A stretch of 64,000 nucleotides of DNA, taken from positions 28,330,225 to 28,394,224 of the forward strand of contig JAJLRJ010000007.1 in NCBI GenBank assembly GCA_024195265.1, written 5' to 3'. Below the pieces are notes generated by a model that searched no databases, was not told the DNA's origin, and saw nothing but the letters and a program-made list of their open reading frames with translations. The stretch is from Dendrophyllia cribrosa. Lineage: Eukaryota; Cnidaria; Anthozoa; Scleractinia; Dendrophylliidae. The position numbers and the translations under genes were made by a program. How positions within the stretch are numbered: the stretch's first letter is position 1; every line of letters begins with the position of its first letter. Positions 47,824 through 58,682 of the stretch are shown here, piece by piece.

Positions 47824-48654
47824 ATGGCCTATTGCAAATGACATCACGGCACTAAACAAAAGCCTCACTGGAATGGCGGACTCGAAAATACGACTTTTCT
47901 AACTCCATATTTTCCCTTTGTGGAGCCCAAACTTTAGTTCAGTGGCCCAGATAGGTATATCCACCTCTAATAACTGTAAGGAACGTATTTTCCCCATACG
48001 AAATGTTATATCTGGATCGTAGTAGATTTGATTAAACAAGACGAAATCTCGACTTGGTGGTTCTTGAATTCTCCTAGTTGCCAGGCTGGTTAGTTTCGTT
48101 TTGGCAGATAATTAAAGCTAACTATTGTTTTGCCCGACCATTACACGCTAATTAAGCTATTAAATAAATATTTAGTCACACTATGGCGAGTTTCAACAAC
48201 TTTGTTTATACGTATACTTTACAATGTTAACCAATATACAATGACTCTTTTCCGCGATATTAACATATACGAATTTAATAATGCATTCTTAAAGGACAGT
48301 GTAACGAAAGTGTCCCGGCTGATATACTGTGTTTTCATGATTGTGGCCAGGAGCTTGCATTTAGCTACTGCTTGATTTATTGTCTTGAAATAGGAAGAGG
48401 AAAATCGTGATGTTGAAACAATGGTGAAAGCAAAGAAATATTGACTTAAATAGCTTTTCACGCTTCGCTTTCACAAAGAAACTCTCTAAAGGCAAAGAAA
48501 ATTGTACATTCCAGAAAAGATGCTTGTATTTGACACAAAGTTTAGTAAGTTTAGTATACGTATTTCAACGTGCTTTTGGGAAGGGAATGGTATTCGGCTT
48601 TATAGTATTATTATGGCAACAGTGTAAACAGGAATTTGTATCCAATACCTCATT

Positions 48655-48935
48655 ATGTCACTTGTGGTCAGACCGAACAACTGGGGTCAAAAGTGTATCT
48701 GAATATTTCTTTACAAAGAATGGTTAATTATCTTCTACCACTTCCTTGCCTTTCGATTTGTCATTGCACGATATGAATTGAAGGCAGTAGCACTGCAGAT
48801 AATTTACCAACTTGGACTTGAAGAACTTTACTCTTGTGTGTATACTTTTGCGTACCTTGGCGAAGGACATGACGCCTCGAATCGTAATCTAAAGCCACTA
48901 ATAGCAGACATTGGTTAGTGGACCATTCGCTACAA
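48655..48935 (+). repeat. Duplicated leader-like unit, copy 3
   Basis: Aligns with 47310-47580 over TTACAAAGAATGGTTAATTA, CTTTCGATTTGTCATTGCAC, AAGGCAGTAGCACTGCAGAT and GCGTACCTTGGCGAAGGACA. It lies 210 bp before the OTU start codon, so this copy is best placed to act as its promoter and leader. Confidence 0.5.
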
Positions 48936-49145
48936 TTTTCGACCGCCATCGAACCGCCACGTTCCTGCGGCCTGGTTACCAGTTGCAATATTCACCGCAT
49001 GTGTTCAGTCATTCTTTATTTAAAAAAAAAACAATTAATTAATGAAATTCAGATTAAACCAAAATACTGAACGAAACAACCGTTGCAATATAACTGGAAT
49101 CACTGCAATTTATTGCCTGTCTTTTTTAAGCTTAAACATTGCATC

Positions 49146-52100
49146 ATGGAGTCAAGCGAGAGAACTTTGTTGGAGAGAGTTGACGCAGCAGGGTTTGAAA
49201 TTGACTTCGATCCCGACGGAGATGGCATGTGTTTCTATGCCGCCGCTGGGCATCAACTCGGTTTTAGCGCCGCGACAGTGCAGAATATCTTGTTTGATTA
49301 CCTTCATCGACACAGATATGACGTATGTATTCCACGCCTATACATAGTGCATGTTAATTTACAATAGGTTATTTTTATCTATCAGCCAATCAATTCATAA
49401 ATAATTTCATTCATTAATTTCAACTATAACCGGTAGCATATGATAGACTGAAAAATAACACTTTTCATAGCCTTTTGGGGACGGAAATTAAGCAACCTTT
49501 AAAGAACTGAACGATTTGATAAAAAAAGCAAGGCTGATCATGAACTGTACGGAAACGACAATATTGGATATTTTTTGGGATATTTTACAAATATAGTCGT
49601 TTCCGTACCGTTTATGATCAGCCTTGCTTTTTTATCAAATGGTTCAGTTCTTTAAAGGTTGCTTTCCCGGCGTCCCCCTAAGGTTATGAAAAAATATTTT
49701 ATAGCTGATTAGATCCTTAACTGCAGGATCCGGTGCTTCTATTTCGTTACGGTGGTCTTTGCAAATACAGTAACTTGTTTAAAGAACTGCGGCCATCTTT
49801 TGCTGACGATCTTTTGTATCAATTTCTTTGTTTCCTTTAAAAATAGAATAATGGCATGGATAGGCTACAATTCATTTGTAGTCATGACGTTGGAGGAGGG
49901 GAAGTTCCCGTGTCATGGGATGACGCTCTTAACCTTTTAAAGAAAGACTTCGCAAACGCCATGATAGTTGAAGCTCTGCCGGATGTCTTAAACTACAAAG
50001 TAATGATCGTTACGGTTCACGGGGTACGTAATCTGCGACAATTGTTCTTTATCCACAGTGTATCTTGAAGGTCTTAGGGGCGAACGATAAAACTTTTTGA
50101 GGGGGGTTGAATGTTCTTGTTCATGCTCGAACGTTTTTCCTTTAGCTGTGTCCCGAAAGCCTCAAGTCGGGCTTTCGTAGTCGCAGGATATTTTTTTCTC
50201 GAGAGTTGGGGTATAGTATACATCTTTTTAAAAATCAACCAATCCCCATTGACCCGATTTCAAGCCATTTTGTGCGCCCGCGTTCCTTCACGCACACCAC
50301 GGCTGGATCAATGGTCTGCCCTATTATCATATGTTCGACCAATCAGAGACCGGACTCCCTCAAACACCCCCTCAGAAATCTTATGTTTCGCCTCTTAATT
50401 GTGTCTTAATTGTATATTATTCAATTTCTTGAATTAAACTTTCATCTTCAGTGTTAAAACTCATAGGGTTGAAAGGTGTAAAGATCAGAGCTCAATTCAG
50501 GAATTATACTGAATATGATACAATTAAGGAATAATTTGAAAGACCTTTATATCGTTCAGCCCTCTCGTCTTTTGCATTCCATTACAGCTAGCCCGATGGT
50601 GTGACTAAAAGTCTTTTACTTGAAACCAATAAATCTTTTATCAGTCAACAAAGTGGTATACAAATGGCGTCATCATTCGTTGCCATGGCAACGCGAAAAC
50701 AGGTCAAAAATACGCTATTTTGGACCATTTGAGGCTAATAACATAAACTACACGGTGAAAGTTTTTGTTTTCGATATATTTTTGTTTAATTGGCAAGAGA
50801 AACATTTTATCATTTTTTTTTTTAATTCTGTACATAGAGTTCAGGGCTGCCTTAAATTTATGTAAAAATGACATATCTCTGAATCCTATGTACAGATTTT
50901 TTTCAAAATTGGTACAAATGTTTGTTATGTTTATAAGACGAAAATATGTAAAAATCAAAAACTTTCACCGAGCAGTTTTGAAGTTATTAGCCTCAAAAGG
51001 TTGAAAATGGGATCTTTTGACTTCTTTTGACGTTACCATGGTAACAAATTTTGATGTCGTAGCCACCTAAATTTGTCCATTGGTTTGATTGAATATCATA
51101 GATGTATCATGATGGGAATGTTTAAACTATTAGGAGCCGCCTTAACAGATTTTGCCGGATATATTATTTTACCTGGGCTCCTGATTTTACACAATATTTT
51201 TTATCAGTTTTTGGTACTTTTAATACCTAGCTCCTATGCCGGTTTTTTATCTTTGCACACTTTTATTCTATTCTGTTGTTTGAAATTTTAGCCATCAGTA
51301 TAAGACCTAGGTTGTTTTTAGCAATTTATTCCAAGTACCGTAGAGTTCCGTTACTTTCGGAATGAGCAGGCCTAAGGGGCCGCTACTTTCGCGTAACCGT
51401 TACTTACAGGCACTTACAGCCGATTTCACTGCTGTGTGCAGACCCGGGTTTTTTCGAACATGATTCGCCGGCTATGATTCGCCCGTCATGATTCGCCCGA
51501 GAGGTTACCAAGCACGATAACAAGTAGGGCAAATAAGTTCACATAGTAAAGAGGGTGGTAAAGGGTTTTTTCGTAATACGTAAAAGGCCCTTTTTTCCCG
51601 TGAATTGTGAAATGGCTATTTTTTTTCTCGTGAAACGTGATTTGGTTACATACCCGTAAACCGTGAATCGACTTTTTGTCATGAGCACTGCAAAATGACT
51701 GTTGTTTGTTTCTCGTAAAATGCTACTGTAAACCGTGATTCTTTCTTCCTCCCAAAAAATTATCCAGTAAGCGTTTAACTTCGCCGGTGGTAAATTGCGT
51801 GACGAATGCATGACCGTGACTGATCGTCATTCTGGACCCCAGGTCACTCTACAAGGTTAGGTAATTTTACACAACATCAGCAAAACAAAGAACTCAGCTT
51901 TCTTTTTACATCGAACGAGGAGTGGACAGTCGGTAAAGACAACAAACAAAGCTGTACTTTGGATGTAATTTAATTAGCAAAAAGTAAGAAATGTTTTTTT
52001 TTTCGTGAAATGGCCATTTTATTCTCCGTGAAACGTGAAATGACAACTTTATTTTTCGTGAAACGTGATCCAGACCCCCCCCCCTTTATCACCCTCGGTA

Positions 52101-55100
52101 AACACTAGACTGCAGAAACAAAACATTTTCCCATAAAATATCTACAGACATACCTTTTTACATGTATAAGTAAATCCAAGGCGAAGTATAGATCTACAAA
52201 TGGTTGAGATTGATAACTTTGTTCCAGCAAGTCTTGATATTCATCAAGGTAAAGATCTGGCTTACACTTGACCATTGCATCCAGAATTTTGTTTTCCCAG
52301 CTGTATCAATAGCATTGTTCATAATATCTGTGAGTCTCCACAGCTTTACATGTCACTACAAATTATTTTTATATAAGCTTTAATACGTGACAGGATTCTT
52401 TGCCGTCCTCGTCGTCGCTTTCGGCTCACGTCTCCCCGCTGTTTGTACAATTTTCCAATATTCGATACAAATCTAGTATTCGTAAAAAGGCATCTCGATG
52501 TTTCCTTTATGGAACTTCCATAAATATGTTGGTGGTAGATTATACGCCACCTCAGATCTTCATGGTAAGCTTTCATGGCCTATTTACATTACATCGTGCC
52601 CAGTTAACATGTAAGAATCTCAACGAGCTATCGTGCTTGGTGACCTCTCGGGCGAATCATGACGGGCGAATCATGACGGGCGAATCATAGTCGGCGAATC
52701 ATGTTCGAAAAACCCGGGTCTGCACAAAGCAATGAAATCGGCTGTAAAATACGTGAGTAATTAAAAAAAAAAAAGAATGATGATAAACACAACCGCGGAA
52801 TAGGCATAATGTTACTTTAATTCTCTCTTCCTCATTTATTATTCGGCATCCTCGGCGTTAAACCTTAGTATATGGTATTTTCCATTGGACCATTACTTTC
52901 GGTGGACCGTTACTTTCGGGTGGGGCGTTACTTTCGGGAATTACCAGAAAGGTCCGAAAATTAACGTTCCTTTCGGAGGGGTGCTTCTTTTGGAACTCTG
53001 CGGTATTGTATGGGGTTAGTTTCTAGAGAAACTGTGGTGCTGCGTCGGTGGGGGGATGAAACACGAGAATTTAGTTTTATCGACTGAGTCGATAAGGTAA
53101 ATTGACCACCGTAAAAAGATTCAAATAGCTGACGTTTCGAGCGCTAGCCCTTCGTCGGAGCGAATCAAGGAATTGTGGGTAGTGTGTGGTTTTATATAGT
53201 AAGCGGTGGAGCTACGCTATTGGTGGAAATTTGGTGACGTGAAAAACAAATGTAGATTAGTTGAATGAAAAGCGTTCGTTGATTCCGTGGGGTTTGAGAG
53301 TGCCGATTTGAAAGATGATTTTTTGTTCTAGGTTTTTACGGCTTTCTGTGTTACCCTGGTGTAGGGAAAGGCCGCAGATTGTCATGTGTTGTTTAGAATG
53401 GTTAGTAAGATTAAAATGGCGCGCGACTGGTTTGGATGCGTCTTTGTCATTTTTTTCAACGTCTCGGAGATGTTCACGAAAACGGTCGCCCAGTCTCCTC
53501 CCTGTTTCGCCAATGTATATCTTTTTGCAAAAAGTACATGTAATGCAGTAGATAACATTTACGGAGGTGCATGTAAAACGATCAGTGATTTTAATAGATC
53601 GTTTGGGTCCTGTTATTTTGTCCGCGTTGTGAATGAAAGGACAAGTGTTACATCGTGTGCGTGTGCATTTGAAAGTTCCCGGTACATCGTCAGATTTCAG
53701 TGCGCTCGTAACTAGAAAGTTGCCTATGTTTTTGTCACGTTTGAATGAAATTAGTGGGGGTTGTGAAAAAATTCTGCCAGTTTCGGGGTCGTTTTGGAGT
53801 AATTTGAAATTTTTTAAAATGATGCTTTTGACTGTGTTGTTGTGTGGGTGGAAAGTGAGGGTGAATGGAATTCTCTCGTTCTCTTCCTTCTGTGGCGTTT
53901 GTAGTGCTGACTGTCTGTCGATCTGTTGTGCACGTTGTTGGCCCGTATTAACAACAGAGTCAGGGTACCCACGTTTCTTGAAAAACTGGCACATTTCTTC
54001 TGATTTGTTGGAAAAATCAGAGTCATCACTACATAGACGTCGAAGTCTGAGAAATTGAGAATACGGAATGGCGTTTTTAACGTGCGATGGATGTGAGGAT
54101 GAATGTAACAGATAACTGTGGGAATCTGTAGGTTTGTAGTGCACACTTGTGGATAAACTGTTACCGTTGATTGAAATATTAATGTCAAGAAAAGCGACTG
54201 AGGTTTCGGAAATTTCCCAGGTATATTTTAGAGCTGGATGAAAAGTATTGACAGAAGTTATGAATTGATTAAGTTCCTCTTTACTGGAAGAGGTAGCGCC
54301 AATGCAATCATCGATGTAACGGCCGTAGAGTTCGGGTTTGGTTCCGTGGTACTGATTAAAAAATTTGTCTTCGATGTGGCCTACAAAAAGGTTAGCGTAG
54401 CTTGGTCCCATTTTGGTGCCCATGGCGACTCCATTTACTTGTTTGTAGTAGTTTTGGGAAAATGAAAAACAGTTAAGTGTCAAAACTAATTCGGCTAAGC
54501 GGAGCAGTGTTTCTGAGCTTGGGTTTTGAATGGAGCGCTGGTCGAAAAAATATTTTAGTGCTTGAAGTCCTTCGTCATTGGGGATGACGGTATATAAAGA
54601 GGTAATGTCCATAGTGAAAATTAATTTGTTTTCGCTGGCAAAACTGAAATCCCGGAAAATTTCGAGTGCGTGATTGGTGTCCTTAATGTACGAGGGTAGT
54701 GATTTGACAATGGGGGCCATGATTTTGTCTAAATAGCTAGAAATTAGTTCGGTAGGACAGCTACAAGCGGAAACAATGGGTCGGCCCGGATTGTTTGGTT
54801 TATGAATTTTAGGTTTGAAATAAACGCGTGAGGTTCTAGGAGTAGTGATGATGAGATTGTTGGCGGTAACTGGTAATTGTTGTTTAGTAATGAGGTCTTG
54901 GATAGTTTCTTTGACAATTTTTTGGTTGGTAGAAGTGAGATCTTTATCAACTTTGGCATAGAAAGCGGTGTCAGAAAGTTGCCGAAAAGCCTCTTGTCGG
55001 TAAAGGTCGGTCCGCCAAACAACTACCGCCCCGCCTTTGTCGGCCGCTTTGATAACAATGTCGCGTCGTTTGCTAAGACTTTTGAGCGCTGCCCATTCTC

Positions 55101-57975
55101 CTGTTGAAAGGTTGGAAATTTTGGTGTGGCGGTTAAATTTAAGTTTTTGGACATCGTGACGACATTTTTTGACGAAAAAATCTAGAGAAGAAAACTGGCC
55201 CTCTGGGGGAGTCCATTTTGATTTGCGAACGTTGAGTGTTTCAAAAACATCTTTTTCCGAGGTGTTAGAATTGTCTTCTTTGTCGTGGAAAAAAGCTCTT
55301 AATTGCACGCGGCGAAGGAATTTTTCAACATCTTGTTTGACTGAAAATTCGTCGGTTTAAAGGTTTAAACTTTGTTCCTATAGCGAAACAAACCGACGAA
55401 TTTTCAGTCAAACAAGATGTTGAAAAATTCCTTCGCCGCGTGCAATTAAGAGCTTTTTTCCACGACAAAGAAGACAATTCTAACACCTCGGAAAAAGATG
55501 TTTTTGAAACACTCAACGTTCGCAAATCAAAATGGACTCCCCCAGAGGGCCAGTTTTCTTCTCTAGATTTTTTCGTCAAAAAATGTCGTCACGATGTCCA
55601 AAAACTTAAATTTAACCGCCACACCAAAATTTCCAACCTTTCAACAGGAGAATGGGCAGCGCTCAAAAGTCTTAGCAAACGACGCGACATTGTTATCAAA
55701 GCGGCCGACAAAGGCGGGGCGGTAGTTGTTTGGCGGACCGACCTTTACCGACAAGAGGCTTTTCGGCAACTTTCTGACACCGCTTTCTATGCCAAAGTTG
55801 ATAAAGATCTCACTTCTACCAACCAAAAAATTGTCAAAGAAACTATCCAAGACCTCATTACTAAACAACAATTACCAGTTACCGCCAACAATCTCATCAT
55901 CACTACTCCTAGAACCTCACGCGTTTATTTCAAACCTAAAATTCATAAACCAAACAATCCGGGCCGACCCATTGTTTCCGCTTGTAGCTGTCCTACCGAA
56001 CTAATTTCTAGCTATTTAGACAAAATCATGGCCCCCATTGTCAAATCACTACCCTCGTACATTAAGGACACCAATCACGCACTCGAAATTTTCCGGGATT
56101 TCAGTTTTGCCAGCGAAAACAAATTAATTTTCACTATGGACATTACCTCTTTATATACCGTCATCCCCAATGACGAAGGACTTCAAGCACTAAAATATTT
56201 TTTCGACCAGCGCTCCATTCAAAACCCAAGCTCAGAAACACTGCTCCGCTTAGCCGAATTAGTTTTGACACTTAACTGTTTTTCATTTTCCCAAAACTAC
56301 TACAAACAAGTAAATGGAGTCGCCATGGGCACCAAAATGGGACCAAGCTACGCTAACCTTTTTGTAGGCCACATCGAAGACAAATTTTTTAATCAGTACC
56401 ACGGAACCAAACCCGAACTCTACGGCCGTTACATCGATGATTGCATTGGCGCTACCTCTTCCAGTAAAGAGGAACTTAATCAATTCATAACTTCTGTCAA
56501 TACTTTTCATCCAGCTCTAAAATATACCTGGGAAATTTCCGAAACCTCAGTCGCTTTTCTTGACATTAATATTTCAATCAACGGTAACAGTTTATCCACA
56601 AGTGTGCACTACAAACCTACAGATTCCCACAGTTATCTGTTACATTCATCCTCACATCCATCGCACGTTAAAAACGCCATTCCGTATTCTCAATTTCTCA
56701 GACTTCGACGTCTATGTAGTGATGACTCTGATTTTTCCAACAAATCAGAAGAAATGTGCCAGTTTTTCAAGAAACGTGGGTACCCTGACTCTGTTGTTAA
56801 TACGGGCCAACAACGTGCACAACAGATCGACAGACAGTCAGCACTACAAACGCCACAGAAGGAAGAGAACGAGAGAATTCCATTCACCCTCACTTTCCAC
56901 CCACACAACAACACAGTCAAAAGCATCATTTTAAAAAATTTCAAATTACTCCAAAACGACCCCGAAACTGGCAGAATTTTTTCACAACCCCCACTAATTT
57001 CATTCAAACGTGACAAAAACATAGGCAACTTTCTAGTTACGAGCGCACTGAAATCTGACGATGTACCGGGAACTTTCAAATGCACACGCACACGATGTAA
57101 CACTTGTCCTTTCATTCACAACGCGGACAAAATAACAGGACCCAAACGATCTATTAAAATCACTGATCGTTTTACATGCACCTCCGTAAATGTTATCTAC
57201 TGCATTACATGTACTTTTTGCAAAAAGATATACATTGGCGAAACAGGGAGGAGACTGGGCGACCGTTTTCGTGAACATCTCCGAGACGTTGAAAAAAATG
57301 ACAAAGACGCATCCAAACCAGTCGCGCGCCATTTTAATCTTACTAACCATTCTAAACAACACATGACAATCTGCGGCCTTTCCCTACACCAGGGTAACAC
57401 AGAAAGCCGTAAAAACCTAGAACAAAAAATCATCTTTCAAATCGGCACTCTCAAACCCCACGGAATCAACGAACGCTTTTCATTCAACTAATCTACATTT
57501 GTTTTTCACGTCACCAAATTTCCACCAATAGCGTAGCTCCACCGCTTACTATATAAAACCACACACTACCCACAATTCCTTGATTCGCTCCGACGAAGGG
57601 CTATCGCTCGAAACGTCAGCTATTTGAATCTTTTTACGGTGGTCAATTTACCTTATCGACTCAGTCGATAAAACTAAATTCTGCGGTATTGTAGTCGCCG
57701 TACCTTGTACTGAAAAAGGCCGAGCGAAACGTCTACAACATACATTAAATGACACGTGACCAGTTCGTTACGTTGTTTGATCCTGTTCATTCAGCCAACT
57801 AATTCTCATCATCTTTCTCTAAAAATGTTAAAACTGAATATAAATATATATTTTTGTATAGACTGGGCGAGATGACTACTTGAAGAAATTTACGCCAACA
57901 AAAGACCCGTCAAGTGGAACATTGTATTTCGGTCATTGTGGGAACCACTATGTCGCCTTAAAACCGAAAGGAACG
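49146..57975 (+). CDS. OTU-domain cysteine protease (deubiquitinase-like), three core exons
   Basis: Exons 49146-49322, 49847-50023 and 57862-57975 have GT/AG borders and all join in phase 0 (156 codons). Exon 1 starts MESSERTLLERVDAAGFEID and carries DGDGMCFYAAAGHQLGF, the OTU active-site loop with catalytic Asp and Cys. Exon 2 gives ICSHDVGGGEVPVSWDDALN and ANAMIVEALPDVLNYKVMIV. Exon 3 gives YFGHCGNHYVALKP with the catalytic His. The triad is therefore present. OTU enzymes cleave ubiquitin; some are carried by mobile elements, so a transposon origin is possible. Reading past exon 3 stops after VRN (TAG 57985), a possible short end; alternatively it splices to 63307. The 7.8-kb intron 2 holds nested transposons and the Penelope pair. 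Confidence 0.75.
49477..49678. repeat. Palindromic MITE in OTU intron 1
   Basis: GGGGACGGAAATTAAGCAAC at the left pairs with GTTGCTTTCCCGGCGTCCCC at the right. AAAGCAAGGCTGATCATGAA and its inverse continue the arms (about 85 bp each). Confidence 0.85.
50024..51335. other. OTU intron 2, left part
   Basis: No exon recognised. 50750-51000 contains two imperfect inverted blocks (AGAGTTCAGGGCTGCCTTAA and TACAGATTTTTTTCAAAATT regions), suggesting a further old foldback sequence. Confidence 0.35.
51414..52743. mobile_element. Element Y: ATGATTCGCC-repeat DNA transposon, nested in X
   Basis: TTACAGCCGATTTCACTGCT...GCAGACCCGGG at the left matches the inverse right end with few mismatches. TCATGATTCGCCCG motifs then repeat three to four times at each side (51470-51500 and 52648-52705), within an inverted repeat of over 100 bp. 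Confidence 0.75.
51551..52096. mobile_element. Element Z: CGTGAAACGTGA-repeat DNA transposon, nested in Y
   Basis: GAGGGTGGTAAAGGG at the left pairs with CCCTTTATCACCCTC at the right, with one mismatch. Subterminal copies of CGTGAAACGTGA and GTGAATTGTGAAATG fill both sides. Flanks AGTAAA and GGTAAA suggest a 6-bp duplication with one change. Confidence 0.8.
53118..53166 (-). ncRNA. Hammerhead-like ribozyme motif, left copy
   Basis: Reading the minus strand: GATTCGCT, CCGACGA, AGGGC, TAGC, GCTC, GAAA, CGTC, AGC, TATTT, GAATC. Stem I pairs GCT/AGC and GATTC/GAATC around an internal loop; stem II is GGGC/GCTC; GAAA and the GTC cleavage triplet are present. Penelope-like elements are known to carry hammerheads in their terminal repeats. 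Deviations: the CUGANGA box reads CCGACGA, and an extra A precedes stem II. Stem III is only the self-complementary ACGT, which would need dimerisation. Activity is uncertain. Confidence 0.5.
53257..55358 (-). CDS. Penelope-like reverse transcriptase / GIY-YIG endonuclease, left copy
   Basis: Open frame to 53257 with 683 codons from the GTG at 55308, open further back to the truncation at 55358 (QTDEFSVKQDVEKFLRR). RT features in order: KAADKGGAVVVWRTDLY, VYFKPKIHKPNNPGRPIVSA, FTMDITSLYTVIPNDEG, NGVAMGTKMGPSYANLFVG and the catalytic YGRYIDDCIG. A Cys-rich linker (CTRTRCNTCPF) precedes the C-terminal GIY-YIG nuclease (NVIYCITCTFCKKIYIGETG, RRLGDRFREHLRD). This order is specific to Penelope-like elements. 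No internal stop. The N-terminal end is missing, so there is no proper start codon. Confidence 0.92.
55390..57491 (+). CDS. Penelope-like reverse transcriptase / GIY-YIG endonuclease, right copy
   Basis: The same 683-codon protein as the left copy, residue for residue, from the GTG at 55440 to the stop at 57491. The frame extends upstream through the spacer (KGLNFVPIAKQTDEF from 55359), so this copy keeps about ten more N-terminal codons than the left one before its own 5' break. KGLNFVP is a typical N-proximal phrase of Penelope RT proteins. Conserved YIDD and GIY-YIG residues are intact. Being 5'-truncated, autonomous expression is doubtful. It lies on the same strand as the OTU gene and inside its intron. 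Confidence 0.92.
57582..57630 (+). ncRNA. Hammerhead-like ribozyme motif, right copy
   Basis: Inverse counterpart of 53118-53166. It has the same GATTC-GCT / CCGACGA / GGGC-GCTC / GAAACGTC / AGC...GAATC order but a stem II loop of TATC instead of TAGC. That base is one of very few differences seen between the two arms. Confidence 0.5.
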
Positions 57976-57985
57976 GTAAGAAACT

Positions 57986-58682
57986 AGCTTTAGTTAAAAA
58001 TATTTTCCATTTACAAGTTGTAAAGAACAATAATATTTCATTTTACAATTATACCAACTTTTCTTTTAGCCCATTAATGAGGAAGTCTCTGCATGGCGAC
58101 GACGCATGCATGGGGTGCGATGACTACAATTTCCTTTTTTTATTTCAATTCCATCTAAATTACAGTGATTAATAACAGTGGATTTACAGGTAACACAAAC
58201 ACATAAACGACGGAACATTTAGACTAACGATTACAAAAAATTGTTTAAGTAACCGGTCATTCCTCCGGCGACGATCAAATCGTGTGTAGTACATTTAAAT
58301 AAAGAAAACATACCGTATTAAAGACTTTTTCCTAAGCAGCCTTTTTAAAGAGTCTAAAAAAGCAGCCTTTCTTGGGAGTCTTAAGAAGATTCATAAAAAG
58401 CAGCCTGCTTAGGGAGTCTTAAAAAGACAGTGACAGTGTCCTGGCTAAAATATCATGATTATGACCAGGAGCTTTCCTTTAAGTTTTCCTTCACTATCTT
58501 GAAATAGGAAGAATGAATGACAATTTCGATTTCTTGACCGCCCGTCACGAAATCAAGTTTGATGAACTGTAATTCACTTCCAACCTTGTAATCCTGCATC
58601 TAATCTCCAAAGTACGGCTGCTACTTTTCTCTATAGAATATCTGGTTGCATATTTGGTGGCATTTGGTGATATAACGTGGAA
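57986..58682. other. OTU intron 3, left part
   Basis: 58321-58430 has three imperfect copies of an AAGCAGCCT...GGGAGTCTTAA unit of about 35-40 bp. 58430-58530 (GTGTCCTGGCTAAAATATCA, ACCAGGAGCTT, CTTGAAATAGGAAGA) resembles 48300-48410. No exon recognised. Confidence 0.4.

Larger units (their letters stand above)
51336..53005. mobile_element. Element X: TA-type DNA transposon with TTACTTTCGG repeats
   Basis: TACCGTAGAGTTCC (51336-51349) pairs with GGAACTCTGCGGTA (52992-53005) with one mismatch. GTTACTTTCGG motifs recur in both subterminal zones (51350-51410 and 52890-52975). TACCG ends with TA resemble the 24069 family. It encloses Y and Z, and its right tip is duplicated by the Penelope insertion. 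Confidence 0.65.
53011..57679. mobile_element. Head-to-head inverted pair of Penelope-like elements with 14-bp target duplication
   Basis: The arms 53067-55358 and 55390-57681 are near-identical inverse copies. The coordinates obey p + p' = 110748, including both 683-codon frames. They surround a 31-bp spacer (55359-55389). The identical 14-mer TCTGCGGTATTGTA stands at 52997-53010 and 57680-57693, so the whole pair was inserted as one unit. The left outer end (53011-53066) retains a longer 3' tail (GTTTCTAGAGAAACTG...) missing from the right. Outer ends carry TTATCGACT(G/C)AGTCGATAA palindromes and a hammerhead-like motif. Both copies are 5'-truncated at the centre. Confidence 0.92.

Noticed and set aside
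54744..55022. ORFs antisense or frame-shifted to the Penelope genes (several pairs between 53.3 and 57.4 kb).
   Set aside because: They are mirrored exactly in both arms and are shadows of the RT/GIY-YIG frame.
53257..57491. The inverted Penelope pair as an assembly or foldback-read artefact.
   Set aside because: A perfect 14-bp direct repeat flanks the whole unit, the flanks are unrelated, the centre is asymmetric and the arms differ at the hammerhead loop. An artefact would mirror flanking DNA and lack a target duplication. Reads would still be decisive.
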